The notes: a model not told the origin generated them from the sequence alone. Counted from the first letter of the stretch, positions 1-12,977 are shown. The stretch is DNA of 64,000 bases from Toxoplasma gondii ME49 (GCF_000006565.2 NC_031471.1:620001-684000), one strand, 5' to 3'. Numbers and translations: made by a program.

Positions 1-1244
1 CACGTCGCCAGTGAATCTCTCTCTGCTGCGACGTGGAGCTTAACACGAATAGAACGACACATGTCCTTCTAAAAGGAAACACGTTAACGAAATGCACCTG
101 AAATCGCGTTTGTCTCTCTAGCATGCAGTCTTTCTGAACGAAAATGAGGTTTCTGAGCCCGAAACAGGGTGCACTTCCAGCTATCCAAAATCCTGGACGG
201 TGTCGTGGGACTGAAAGCCCATCTCTCCGGTCCAGATCGAAAGTAGAATCGCTGTGACCTCGTAAAGACGTGGAACCGCCGACTTGTTTGGGATTTTTCT
301 GTTTGCCTTTCTTGTCGATCGAGAGACAAGTACACCAGTTGCTCTTGAGAAAAATCTCACCCCTCACGCGTACCTCACCGCCTTCATCGTTCTCGCAGTT
401 GTGCTGCGTGATCCTCGTCAGATAGAGGAAGCTGCTGATTGTTTTAAAAACGGGCTCGTTGCACTCCCCTGTTCTGCATCCTATCACTTTCTACAATGAG
501 AGCCCCCATCAGGTGTATACTGCGAGCAAAAGCAAAAAGGGCTTGCCAGCATAGGTGGTAAATTGCTTTTCCTGAAAGTTACCCATTGGTTCATGAACGC
601 ACCGCACCACGGGAGTTCAAACAGTGGCCGCTTCCCATATTTCATCGAGTTTTTGTCCATGGTAGAAAATTCGAAAACTCCCGAGTATCCCGTTCGAGTC
701 AAACCAAAGTGCCAATGTCTGCAATGGCCAATCGCCTGCATGTCTCCTCTTTGCCTCTCTGTCGTACACCTGTCCAAACAGATAAACCATCCGCAACCTA
801 CAGGTCGAGAACTAGTACAGAAAGGAATATTAGTTTAACACACGGATCAAGCCATTGATATTTTTTGAGCAGGTTTACAAATATGGAGATTCTTCCTTAA
901 AGGGGAAAACGTAACGTTAAAATTCCTTTGTCCGGGATCCCATTTCTGATCGCATGAGTATCATCGACGTCTTTCTCTTGTGGGCACTCCGTACGGTAGT
1001 ATCCACGCTCTTTCTAGTCACCCCTTCGCTTCGAGTTCCTGAGGTGGCTATCCAAGCCTGAGAGCCCCTTGGAATTTCTCCCCTCTCAAATTCTTCTTGA
1101 GATGAACAAATCACTCACAGGCAGATAAACTTGCGCGGCACTGGCTTGCCGCGAAAATCTTTCAAAGTTCTTGCTTACAGACTATCTCGGCGTTTGTCGT
1201 GCGTATTGTCCTCACATTCTTCACAACTGCACGTAACGTCCCCT
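1..1244. other. No gene recognised; leader of the protease gene
   Basis: No convincing exon was found on either strand. Short open frames are present, but none has protein-like composition together with usable splice sites. The stretch ends at the first in-frame ATG of the S8 protease gene, so part of it is probably promoter and 5' leader. An in-frame TAA at 1125-1127 stops the protease frame from extending further upstream without splicing. Confidence 0.5.
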
Positions 1245-4200
1245 ATGGCCAGTCCGACGGTTCCTAGGCGGGAGAGCGTCTCCCGACAAGGGGAGACGGG
1301 AAGTCGTTTTCCTGAGGACATTTTCACTAAATACCCCGCAAGAAACAGACATCGACTCCACGGTTTCTCGTTGTGCGTAGTGTTCGCGTGCCTTGCCGTG
1401 TTTTCGTCTCTCTCCATTTGTCCTTGGGTGCAATCGGCGTTGTCAGTTTCGCCTGATTTAGACTTCTCTGAGTCCGTCAAAACCGTGCGCTCCTTTGCAC
1501 AGCCCGAGAGTGAACATGAGGAGAAAGCTGCTTCTTCCGAAGATAGTCACGTAGAGAACTCAGATTCCTCAAACAGTGGCAGCGCTACAAAACGCCGTCA
1601 TGCCGGAATTCTGGGTTTCTCGTTCCCCACAAGAACGCCCCCGGGAGACAGAGCAGGCGAGGCAACGTGGGAAGGGAAAGCAGACTGGACTGACGAAATG
1701 ACACCACCAGGGGACGCAGAGAGTTCAGTCCTGGCGAGTATGGTGAAAAAAACATCAGAAAAGGCGAGGGTAGAAATGCTCTCGAGCGCCGTGACGAAAA
1801 ACTGTCCGTATGAACAGCCTCTTCGCCTCCTCTTTGCTGACATGCACAAGAAAGTGGAAGTGAGGCTGGGGCAAAGAGAGCCACAACGTGTTTGTCCAGA
1901 TCCTCCAGCGAGAGTGTCTCGATGTGGAACGAATTTGTCAGTCTCTGGAGTCGACTCACATCCGCTATTTATTACTAGCCGGAATCTCAAGTCAACCACT
2001 GCCCTCGAAGCCTTCCGTCAACACACACCGATTCTTTAAAGAACGGACAGGCTTCTTTGTGATCTCAATGGTTCAGTCAAACAAAGAACAGTTTCTTCGC
2101 CTCCAGAGGCAGGGTTCCGCTCCACAAGTACCCTGTCGTTTCTGGACTTTTGATGTTTGTGCCATTGCGTGCGGTTTTGTGGTCTCATTTTCAGATGAAG
2201 CGGGGAAGGGACAGATCACGCCGCCTGGACCCTACCGAGAACATCATTCTGCGCTGGGACACCGAGTGTCTTGGCAGTCTTGCTGGAAAACTGTCAGCTT
2301 CACCGGATGTCCTGGATCCTGAAGAGCGGTCACCTGACGAAATTCACCTGTTCAGGTCGAATCGGGACTCGTCCTTCTCCGCTCGTGCCTTTCCTCAGCG
2401 TCCACTCGATCCGTCGCTGACACAGCCCGCTGTTGTCTTTCGAAAGGGCGTGTTTTACGGCGATCGCGTGACAAACAAAAAGCAAATCCCCGAAAAAAGC
2501 GAAACCTCACAGGCTCAAGTTCTCGCTGGTCGCACCCTCGCTCTGAGCATCTTAGCTGGCGCTCTTGGGGTCAGAGTGTCCACCGCGGGGCTGCGAGAGT
2601 GCAGCCGAGACTGCAGCCAGGCTGCCACAGAGACCAATATTAAAGAAAGTGCAGAGAAAGGAAAAGGGAAAGGCGAAAGAAGAGGGAAACGAACAGGCGA
2701 AGAGGTTGGTCGGGAGTCGAACGACGAGTACAAGTGTACAAAGAGCTGTGAAAGAGAACTCGAGCGCCGGTTCTGGTCGGCTACCGTCGAGAGCTTGCAC
2801 GCAACATTCTACCCGCTGTTCCACATCGATGTTTTGCAGATAACCAACCTTTCAGGTGTTCTGGCGGTAAGTGTGGAAGCGAAAAACAGACGGAAGGCCA
2901 GTAGGCAAAGTCGCACAGCCAGGCACAGCGAAGTTGCAAGCCTCAGACACAGAGCGTATCTGATTCTCCGGACTCGACTGAGACGGAAACTAAGCCATTC
3001 TTTACGCTAGGAACGAATCGGAAGTTCTTATTTGGGCAAGCTGTTTCAGCAGGCGTCAGACAACAAGGAGGTGTGCGGCGGCAGTTGTTTCTTCTGCTTT
3101 AACACCTCCGTCGCTGTTCATGGACTACCTCCAGGGCAGATATCACTTAGCTTTGGTGTTGACAATAGGCGCCCTTTCCTCAGGTCTACACACTTCCACA
3201 ACACAGAAGCTGTTAGCCACGGTGCCTCTCGCACTCTTTTGTGCCGACGCGGAAAATATAGGTTAACTCTTCAGCTGAGGTTTGAAGTGCAGATGCTACC
3301 ACGATTGAAAAACTCAGAAATCTTTATAACTTTGAACAGCAGCACCTAGACCACATTCCCGAGAAGTCGACATTACACTTTTAGCTGTCTTAAGCAGTGT
3401 CGTGGGGTGGTGGTGTACAGCACTCATAAAGAACTTGGTTATCTGTATCTCAGAACTGGAGTCTTTCAACCCCCGACACTTCCAACGTAGTCGGCCTATG
3501 TCTACCTGCACGATAGGCGATAACTAACCCCCCTGCACTGGAAATACATTGTGGATTTGCCTCTTCTGTGACCTTCTTTTCTTACGCCTCCTCTTGGCAC
3601 TCTAGAGAAGGAAGCAGGAACTATGTTGATAGCGCGGTTGTTGGATCTTAATCCACTTGTATTCCACTTTCTCTCCTCTTTCCTCGCCACGTGCACACGA
3701 CCTCTCCCTCTCTCTTGGGCTTCGTTTCCACGAAACAAAGCTGGGACTGTGAACGATTTGCGTTGTTTCAGCGTCTGGGCATAATAAATGTCTCCTCCCT
3801 CCCGGGTTACCTCGCGAACACGCACAGCCAACGGTTTCCTTCACACAAATCGAAACTGACCGCAGTCGCCAAGTGCATGCGCAGTGTGTCACCAGATAGC
3901 TCGGGGACTCCTCAGCAAACACGAACGGATCTGGAGCGAAACTCCGAGTACAAAAAACAGTGGTATCACTTGAGCCAAGTCAGCGACTTCTCGCTCGGAT
4001 CTGATAAAGCCTGGGCGGAGATGAATTATCAGTCAGGTGGGGCGGAGACATTCGCAAGCAAGGAACGAATCCATCAGACAAGGGAAAGGAACCCTTTTCG
4101 ACTCGTACCTCGCATCGTTTCTCGCAACTGAAATGCAAATATCGATGGATGGGTGTAGAAAAAGAGTCACGTATCGCGTGAAGTCCAATATAGACAGAGA

Positions 4201-7200
4201 GACCGCGCGATCTGTGGGTAGTCTAACAACAGGTGTCTGGCGTAAGGCTTGGCTGCTTCCCAGGAAGTACACTTGCCAATGTTGTATGTCGGCACACGAA
4301 ACTAGGCGCCGTTAGGTTGTGACAGCAAGTGTATGAGATGCGAAATCGGTAGAGATAGCAGTTGCGTGTCTGTGCCTCTTCGCACTCAAAGATACCTTTC
4401 CACATTCACATTTGTCTGACATCGCGGGAATCACACTGAAGTGAAGCATGCGTCTCTCTCTAAGTGCCAGTGTATGTAGACCTGCATACTTGCTATTCGT
4501 GCTTGTATGTGGTTGGTTGCGGTAATGTCGTCACGCCTTCTGGCAGAGTCTAACTACACTTTGCGAAGGGACGCAGGAGGAAGCAAAGAACATCGTGTTG
4601 ATGGGATGCCTGTGATGTAACACTTGACTTTTCTACCAAGATCGAAACCGGAGCATGCAGGGCCAATTGAACTGACGCTTCGTTTCTCGTTTCCTCCAGA
4701 AGAAAATGTGCCACTCGTTGCCTTGCTCGACACCGGGTGCTCGAAGCACGAGGACTACTGGGATGACTCAGAAGGCAACGCTCGATTGTGGAGAAACTCC
4801 CAGGAAGACTGCTCCAACAATCTCGATGACGACGGTAATGGCTACGTCGACGACTGTTGGGGCTGGGTAAGACCACGCAAAACGACTGAGGCGACACAAC
4901 AAAAAAAAGGATTCAAGTCAACAACAGTGTTGGTATTTGCTAGTCACATCTGGGCGCACGATGCAGCGAAGAAGACATGTTCCTCGTGTTCTTCCTTGCA
5001 GCTGAACCCAGAGAAAACGAAGCGGAACTAGTGGCAGTAGTGCACCGAGCTTCTGCCTCTGGAACGCTGCCACCTGTGTAGTGTGACGTTATTAGATTCT
5101 CCAGAGGGATACGTTTCCCTTTCTTGACCAAACAGTAGGATGAGAAGGCACCGTTTTGAGTGTTGACGCGTCTGTGTTGTGGGCAAACAGCTATTCATAG
5201 TCCTTCGTTCGTGAGATGCCGTGTCTAGGAACTCCCCTGTTCGTAGACTGGCTGCTGACCGGACACTGATTTCCTGCAGAATTTCGCCGAGAACAACAAC
5301 GACATTTTCAGAGACGATTCGGCGCACGGCACAACCATGGCGTCTTTGCTGGTTGCCAAGCACACCGATTCGAAACGTGGAGTAGGCATCATGAAGACAG
5401 GGAAAATCATGTGCCTCAAAACGGGGGCGAACAATAGAGTGTACGCCAGCGCTGTGATCGCTGCTCTCCAGTACGCGATCATCAATGGCGCTCAAATCAG
5501 CATTTGTGCGTTCACGTTCTCCAAGTAAGACTTTCAACCGAGACCAAACAATTTGCTTACGTCCCGTTTGCGTAACAGCACCTTATGCGCAGAGAAAGAC
5601 CTACCCAGGTACACACTCGCAACTAGAAGTATAATAAACATAAGTATATACATGTGGAGATATAGAGGGGCCAGCCGCGTAGAAAAAACACGTTGTGGTA
5701 TCTTGACATGAACTTACACAACGCACGAGAAGTGTTCCAAAATGAAGACAAAACGCACAGCCTGCGAGACGATGCGGAATTAGAAGAAGCATCCAGCCAC
5801 ATGGCGTTCTGTCGAAAACAACTGACTTCTGTTGGCAACTGGAGACTGCGCGGTAGCACACGAATGAAGTTGCGCATTGGCGCATTTACATCAAACATAC
5901 ATTCAGCGCCATCTTGGTGTCTTAGTGCCTTGAAGTGCCTATAACCTGTAGGGCGTTTTATTCGTGAACAATCGGACAAAGGCGGCCCGTCTTTCTTTTC
6001 ACACTCAAACCCGACGCTTTGTCCTTTTGACAAACAATGCAGGGGAAGCAGTCAACCACTTGCTGGGGAAGCGACTGTTCTCTTCTTGGCATCTTGGCAT
6101 AGACGTGGGGAAGCGTTGCCGACTACCGAAGCTGCTCACTAGCGCTGCGAATGAATAGAACGCAGGGGGAAAAATACCTGTGAACAAACTTTCCGCATCC
6201 CACCTTAAGCCGCTTTTGATGGCGTTTGCCGAACAACCCTGTTAGCTAGTCTCGATTGTCAGATGTTTGTGCCCCCCCAAAGGAATGCGCATCACAAGCT
6301 TTGGCGCTTGCTCTCTCGGAACTGCTTTCCGGCGTAAACACAGAGGGCAGTGGTCGAGTAGCCTGAAAAACGAACCGACAAACCTGGATAAGAAAGAAAT
6401 GTTTCTGGGGGGTTGTGGAGTTGACGCCATCCGCGGCCATGACGGAGCCTACTACGGCCACGAACCGACTCTGTGATTCACTGGTTCAAAAGAGAGAGTT
6501 CTCTGCTCGTCGTTCCTGTTTGTGTGGCAGAAAAATGGACGCTCTAGAGTCTGTCTTTACATCGCTGGAAAAGCACAACCATTTGGTTGTTGCAAGTGCG
6601 GGATCAGGTTCCTGCGACCTCGATGCTGACGCTAACTGCATGTAGGCGCAAGGCGAGGCGTTCTGTGACAGTACATGTGCTCAGATGGGCAATAAAAGAC
6701 GAACCCGTTCCTATGTTTTAGGGAATGAAGCAAACATGGCAACACTGTTCGCAGTCGTGAACAACCCACGAGAGCGTTTGCTGTGTGCAGCAACCGTCAT
6801 GTAATGTCTTTGTGGTACAGCGTAAAGGTCTCCTACGCAAAAAACGCCTTGTTTTTCTGAATTCAAATACGTTGCCGTCGTGTATGTTTACAACGAAGAT
6901 CTAGTCAGTAGCTCCCGGTGATGCTTACGCAGAGGACCATTCTGATAGTGAGGTATAGAATCCGATTTCTTGGTGCCGCCACAGAGCTCCTTGCGTCCGT
7001 TCTTTCGATGTTGACTGCGAGGGCATTACAACAGAAAAACGATCCACAAGAAAACGGAGCACACTGGAAGCAAAACCTCCTGGCCATGACTCTGCTGGTG
7101 AAAGAAAACGAAATGCCGTCTTGGTTTCACTCTCCTTGTTCTCCGCAGGCTCTACCCTGCTGCGTTCCGAGTGCCGAGTCTTCTGGTCGTCGGATCGAGC

Positions 7201-8479
7201 AAACTGACGGGAGGCCCGTGTTGCTCGAGCAACTGGGGAAAAAACACCGTGCATGTTTTCGCACCAGGAAATCGTCTCTGGACTGGAACGAATGTGGACC
7301 ACGACGCTCAAACGATCAAGTGCACGACATGTAAGTGAAGGATAACAAGAACCGAAGAAACGCATCGGCTGAACTCATCATCAAAGCAGTCCTCCCGCGA
7401 GAAGGCGCCACGATGTGACAATAATTTCATCAAAGCTTTGCTATGCTAACATAGCAAAGCTTTGATCCAGACGAAAATCTCCCCAAACAGATCTGGAACG
7501 CATTCGCCCTTCTTTTTTGTGCTCCTCGCTCTCCTTGTGTGACAAAGACTGGGTGCGAGACTTTGCAGTTAAATTTTCTTTCCTCGATTTTCTCCCTTCC
7601 ATAGGCGCCGCATTCGCGTACGGCACTTCAGCAGCTGCGGCGCTCGCGGGTGGAGTCGCAGCCATGGTTTGGGCGCATCTGCAAACGAAGCAGCCTATAG
7701 GGTGGACCTCGTCGAAAGACAAAGAAAGCGTTCGCGTGAAGAAAGCCCTAGTGTACGGGTCTAGGCCTTCATATCGGCTGGCGGGTAAGCTCTTCGTTAG
7801 CTCGTGTCTTCAATGTTCTTGTTGTGCGCGAAAAAAAACACAGGAGCTCTCGGTCGTCTACTCAACAGAAAGCACCGAAGTGCTTTTTTGAGAGCAAGGT
7901 GATATGCACATGCGGTTTGCCTTCAAGGCGTAGCCTAGAACTGTGCCACTCTATGATATCGCCTCTGCTGCACCTCTGCACAAGGCGCCCGCCTGAAACA
8001 ACTTCTAAAGCAACGCGAACAGCCCAACAGATAAAACGCGGGAAATCAGATGACACAGGGCTGGAACGGCTGTACTTTAACCCGTGGGTTCTATCGATGC
8101 ATCACCCCACTTAACGCGTGTAGCATTTCCAATGCCCTCAACACCACGGCAATTTACGCATGATGTGCCTGAATGCTCTTGTCTAGTTTTTATGTGATGT
8201 GAAAGGCGTCGTTGCTCCTTGCTCCCTTTGACCTGGTGCGCAGGCGCCTGTGAGGCTAACGGCATTGTGAACATGCACAGCGCAATGCATTACTACGATA
8301 CCGTTCCTCTCCAATTTGAGCCTGTTTACCACGACTACCCGTCTATCTTCCAGCTCAACATCCCTCCGCTTCTCGGGGCTTCCACCTTCTCCACTCCCTT
8401 GTCTCGAACCCTCGTTCTTGGCTCTGTCGGCGCGTCGACGCTCTCCCTCTCTCTCTTCGGAGTGCCTCCACTCGTGTGA
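1245..8479 (+). CDS. Subtilisin-like serine protease (S8), membrane-anchored
   Basis: Nine exons join in phase: 1245-1859, 2195-2866, 3772-4036, 4700-4866, 5280-5524, 6531-6641, 7149-7330, 7605-7784 and 8244-8479. They give about 890 aa. Residues 41-66 are a hydrophobic stretch, probably a signal or signal anchor, followed by a long charged prodomain region. The catalytic domain opens with a typical YKKQWYHLSQ segment. Asp528 lies in VALLDTG, a metal-loop-like DDDGNGYVDD follows, His589 lies in SAHGTTMAS and Ser761 in YGTSAAAALAGG. At the oxyanion position, where S8 enzymes carry Asn in an AAGN motif, the sequence reads ASAGSGS, so the residue is Ser680. Family knowledge: coccidian SUB proteases act in the secretory pathway on invasion-organelle proteins. 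Which SUB paralogue this is cannot be said. The start is the first in-frame ATG. Weak points are the exon 2 to 3 junction and the low-complexity C-terminal tail. Confidence 0.88.
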
Positions 8480-10628
8480 CAACACTCACACATGCATCTT
8501 GCATTCCTCTCAGAACTCTGAGGGCCAGAAGGCTTCCGCCTGCATCAGCTCCAAAACAGTACAGTGAAGTGACAGTGAGAAAGAGCCACACACAAAGTGT
8601 CTCACTGCGACTTCGATGAGCAAGCTATCTTCAGCGAATGCCCCCCTGTCTTTTACACATTGAGCAAGAAGCAACGGCCTCAGCAGGCGTGCCTTTTCTC
8701 GAGGGGCCAGCACTCGGGTAAAAGTGAATCGGCGACAAGCGTTCCCCGAGAAAGTGGACTTTTCAGCTTTGCCTGTAAACGCAAATTCTGCGAATCGGAG
8801 TTGCCCTGAGCTACGCACTTTCACGTGTGGGAATCCAGAGAGACAGAAACGTATTAAAGGACAACCAGCTGGACAACGTTTGTTGCACACTGGTGTCGAC
8901 GTAGAGTGATTCACATAAATGTGGATGCATGTGGAGAGGTAGACCTTGCTAGGTCTAGGAGTAGACAGCTGCTTGCACACACTCATACTTGGACATGTGC
9001 AGATAGGCAAATGCTCATCGCTAGGACTACGACCTAATCTCCGTCATACTCGTCTTTCCACCTGTACGTGTGGAGGCCAGCCACTCTTTTCTCGAGTCTC
9101 TCTGCTGCTTCTTTCACGCAACTGAAGCTGCTTCAAGGTAACTGGAGGAGACAATTGAGAAGTCTTGCCTCAAAAATTGCATCTCTTCCCTGATCCTCTT
9201 ACACATTTAAAAGAAAGAAGCAGCAAGGCGCGTTTTCTTGCCATATCTTTGGCTTGATAAATCCCTGATTTGCCTCTGGGCGATGCCTGGCTCCGATGTC
9301 TTTGCTCCTCAAAAGCCGCCACGAAGAAACCAGATGTCTATGCACCAGACTATCTTTTTTTAAAAGCGGAAAAACCAACGTCTATGTATATATACATACA
9401 TTTATCAAGCTGTAAAGATATCACCGTTTCTTCAATGTGTTGGTTTCCACCTGATGTTGGTCTGTACGGGGGACTTCGGTCTTTGTTGCCCAGTAGCTTG
9501 CTGTGCAAAAGTGCTCTTTTCCATCTCGTGCACAAAGGCCAGTTTTTTCATTTCTTACCCGCGTTTTTCGGCTGAGCACTCCACGCCCAGAGACACTCGT
9601 CCAACTTTTTATCTTTTGCATGCATCCACGAACATGGCAGCGAAACAGAGGCTTCAAGACTGAATGCCATTTTACTTTGCGTCAATCTCTTTCCAAAGAA
9701 AGGAAGTCTTCATTAGTAATTCTTCCGTCTGAAAAGACTCAAGGGAGACTTTTGTTTTCTCGACTGTTCTTGAACGCGCATGCAGCGGACACACTTACTG
9801 GGTCAACTCTGAAGAAGTTCCTCCCGTTCTCATTTGAAGCTTTCCGTGAATATCGGTCCACAAGGCGTCTCTCTCGCGCGGCCACGGCCTGCGTTTTCAA
9901 AATGTTTGGCGTTTAATTGATTTGTAATATTATAGAAGAAAAGTACCGGTCTCTGTGTCTCAAACAAGCGATACGACCTCGCCCTGTAGACTCGTGCCTT
10001 CTGTAACTGCCGCATGTCTCCCTGAAGGCGGAGAAAACGCTGCGACGCTCTTCTTCGTGAAAAAAAATCGATTTCGAGAGGAGAAAAACGTCGACGATTA
10101 GCATCTGGTGTACACGTTTCCTTTGCACGCTCTCTCTACGGATATCTCGAGAATCGTCACTACGGGAAGGACTGTTCGCGTCCGTTGCTATCTCCATTTA
10201 CCGTCTTCACTTCCTTGTTATATGTCTCTTTTACATGTTTATTTCAGAACAAGGTGCGCATTGTGGGCGGAAAGCGGGTTGTTTTCTGCTTTTTCAACGT
10301 TTCCTGCGTCGCTACCTCCCGAGTTTTTCCCCTCTCTTGTTTCCACTCTCTCTTTGTCCTCGTTTCCCCTGCGTTTCGTTTTCTTCTCTGTCTTTTTTAC
10401 CTGTCAAGATTGGTACAAAGAAGTTACTGTATCCTCCGTACAAAGCCGGCATCAAGAACATAAAGATCGTAGCTAGAACTCCCCCTCTGCTGCTATTCCT
10501 TTTCCTCGGACCTCTGCCGGTCTCTCCTTTCCGCCTCTTCATACTGCAGTCTTTCTTGGCTCTGCGTTTTTCTGCTTCGGTTTCGTGGTTTCGGTTTCCT
10601 TCTCTCAAAAAAACAGGTCTTCCCCGTC
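8480..10628. other. No gene recognised; 3' flank of protease, 5' flank of next gene
   Basis: About 2.1 kb holding only short open frames without family resemblance. A short TA/CA-rich patch lies near 9383-9412. The last few hundred bases (from about 10100) become pyrimidine-rich on the + strand, which fits the leader of the + strand gene that starts at 10629. Confidence 0.5.
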
Positions 10629-11219
10629 ATGAGGCAGTTCAGCTTTTGCGCTCTCAGGCCGCTGAGCCTGAACCTGTCGTCTTGGTTTTCCCCCAGACAG
10701 CAGCGCGTCCCGATCACCTCGCTCCCTTCTTTTTCCTTCGTGAGATCTTTTACGCAGTCTTCGACAAAGAAGTTTTCTGCGTCTTCTCTCAACGCAGGCT
10801 CCCACCGTTCGAGGCTCTCCGTCGCCCGTCCACCTAACTCCTTGCTCTCCAAGTCCACCGCTTCTTCTCCGTCGTCTGCTTCTCCCTCGCGCGCCAGTTC
10901 GTCTCCGCGGGAGCGTTCCGTTCCTTTTTTTTCTTTGTCGGCTGCGCGCCGTTCCTTTTGGTTTGCAGGCTTCAGTACGCCTCAGGCCGGACAGAAGAAG
11001 TCGCGAGCCATCGGTGTCGCTTTCCTCACCGTCGTCTTCACCATGCCTTCGCTCTGCGTCTACTTCGGCTGCACTCCTGCTCTGCTCAACTGGTGGATGC
11101 AGACGTACAGACTCATCGAGTACCCTCCGCAGGCAGATCCCCGCATCATTCCTGCCATCTTGGGCGACAGAGAACCTCCCGCAAGAAGCGAAGACTCCGA
11201 GAGAAACACGAACCGATAA
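10629..11219 (+). CDS. Putative mitochondrial single-pass membrane protein
   Basis: An uninterrupted frame of 196 aa from ATG to TAA. The first roughly 110 residues are rich in Ser, Arg and Phe and poor in acidic residues, which is what a mitochondrial presequence looks like. Residues about 128-152 form one hydrophobic segment (GVAFLTVVFTMPSLCVYFGC), followed by a NWWMQTYRLIEYPP stretch and a polar tail. This layout is common among small lineage-specific subunits of apicomplexan respiratory complexes, but no family was recognised, so that role is an inference. A pyrimidine-rich stretch ending in TTTGCAG occurs at about 10955-10968. The conserved part could therefore start there as a separate exon, with a different N-terminus. 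Confidence 0.5.
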   Translation: MRQFSFCALRPLSLNLSSWFSPRQQRVPITSLPSFSFVRSFTQSSTKKFSASSLNAGSHRSRLSVARPPNSLLSKSTASSPSSASPSRASSSPRERSVPFFSLSAARRSFWFAGFSTPQAGQKKSRAIGVAFLTVVFTMPSLCVYFGCTPALLNWWMQTYRLIEYPPQADPRIIPAILGDREPPARSEDSERNTNR

Positions 11220-12000
11220 AGACAGTCTCGAAAGGGAGAGAGAGAGACCCGACAATGCGAATAGGGGATCCTGAGTCGTCTTCGTGGAGAGAGAAGAACG
11301 TCTCGATCCCTTGAAGAGAACAGCGCCTTCTCTCTTTTTCGTGGGCGCCGACGTCAAATTCGCCGCTTCTCTTGGTTTGACCTTTCTTCTTTACGCGAAA
11401 AAGAATTCGCTGTCTTCTTTCGTTCTCCCTCCGCTTCCTTGCCTTCTCTCCAGAGAGTCGCAATTCGTTCGCTCTTCGACGTTTCCTTCTTGCGCCTGTT
11501 CTCCACAGGACTTGCCTGGCTTCCTTCTCTTCTCGCGCGTGAGACTCGCTGTCAGCCTGTCCACCACGCGTCGTCTCTCTCTTCCCCTGCGTCTCCACTC
11601 AGCCCTGGAGACAGGTCCGCTCAGATACGCTGATCTGCGGGCCTGTCCTCCCCGACTTGTATGTGCATAAAACAACTTCTGTGTGTGCGCATCTCCATTG
11701 GCATGTGCAGAGGTTGGCCGACTCATCGGTGCGTAAAACAAGACTGACAGAAGACACGAGACTCAAAACTTCACTGGACAAGGCTGCTTCCGACGCCTCC
11801 GCGCGCGGCGCCGCCGCCTGGGGGGCCGCTCTGAGTCGCGGAAGGACGCAGAAGAGAAGAAGCTGAGGAGAACAAAGGTGGAGGAAACACAGCTGAACTC
11901 GGTAGAGAGAGAGATGCAGAAAAGACAAGCGAGAAACAGGGCTTTGATGGACACTAGGAACAGCCTCGTAGAGCTCCAGAGATACGCCGTAGCAACCGAT

Positions 12001-12052
12001 AGAGAGATAGATAGATGGATAGAGAGATAGATAGATGGATAGAGAGAGATAG
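12001..12052. repeat. Tetranucleotide-type repeat, AGATAGATGGAT family
   Basis: Imperfect tandem copies of a 20-bp unit made of AGAGAGATAG followed by ATAGATGGAT. It lies in the non-coding stretch between two convergent genes. Confidence 0.9.
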
Positions 12053-12925
12053 TCACAGAGAGGTGTACCCTCGAGCCTCAGAAAGCGACTGAGATTTAGA
12101 GCCCAAGACAGAAAAGCATGTCACGCAGATGTCAATGAAACCAGCCAATGAGACACTCGGCCGCGGCGACAAAGCCTTCGTCGCTTTCTCTCGGAGAATC
12201 CGCCTGCTCTCGTGATGGACACCAGCCTGACTGTTGATAACGCGCGAGACCTGTTCTCCTTTTTTGACGAAGATTTGCAAGAGAAAAGGAAAACTGTCGC
12301 TCTCGTCTGCTCAGGTGTCAGTGCTTCTTGCGCACTGGAGTTCAGAAAACAGTGCACTCCTCTCCCCGTCACGCTGTCCCCGTGACGGCATTTGAGCTTC
12401 AAATATCCGAGGTTAATTCAACAACTCATCGCGCGATATGGACTAACAGCCCCGGTGGTTATCCGCGCAGTCCTTTGTTCTTCGTGCCTACTATAGGCAG
12501 TGCTCTCCTCAGCTTTTTCTTGCTTGTTGTAGGTTGCGCAAGTCCACAACCAAAGTGCGTCTTCGATTTCTGTGTGGCGCCTTCGCTACCATCTTCTATG
12601 CTGCTGCCGAACTGCTTCTGTGCTTTCTTATCCGCTGGCGAAAAAAAGGCAAACTCTGCGTGTTCGCCGATAGATCGGATGTCGCTGGACAATGCAAACA
12701 ACGGCCGATTGCTTGTCTAGCGGGGGACAACACTGAGGTCCCGGAAACTTTGGTGTGAATCTGCCGTTTGAATGAGTGGAACAGTCACCGTAAGACTCCG
12801 TCCTCTCGTGTTTCAACTTTTCTCGCAAAAGAAGCTTCTTTGCGCGTACCGTCGGAAGGCTGCCGCGTCCCTCTGTCGACAGCGGACGGCAGCGAGCCTC
12901 CACGGAAAAGAAGACTCTACATGCT

Positions 12926-12977
12926 TTCTTCCATCAAGAGTTCTGCATGCGTTCTTCCATCAAGAGTTCTGCATGCG
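12926..12977. repeat. 26-bp direct repeat, two copies, each ending in TGCATGCG
   Basis: Copies at 12926-12951 and 12952-12977 are identical. Each begins TTCTTCCATC and ends in the palindrome TGCATGC plus G. The duplication therefore doubles a TGCATGC element about 500 bp downstream of the FCF1 stop codon. Confidence 0.9.

Noticed and set aside
1131..1244. Extension of the protease upstream from a TTG at 1131
   Set aside because: A non-ATG start is not expected in a nuclear coccidian gene, and the first in-frame ATG is at 1245.
9350..9663. Overlapping short frames on both strands near 9.4-9.6 kb
   Set aside because: No signal peptide, domain or splice continuity. Likely non-coding flank.
11763..12056. 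A - strand frame of repeated Ile/Ser/Leu residues
   Set aside because: It is the translation of a GATA-type tandem repeat and flanking low-complexity DNA.
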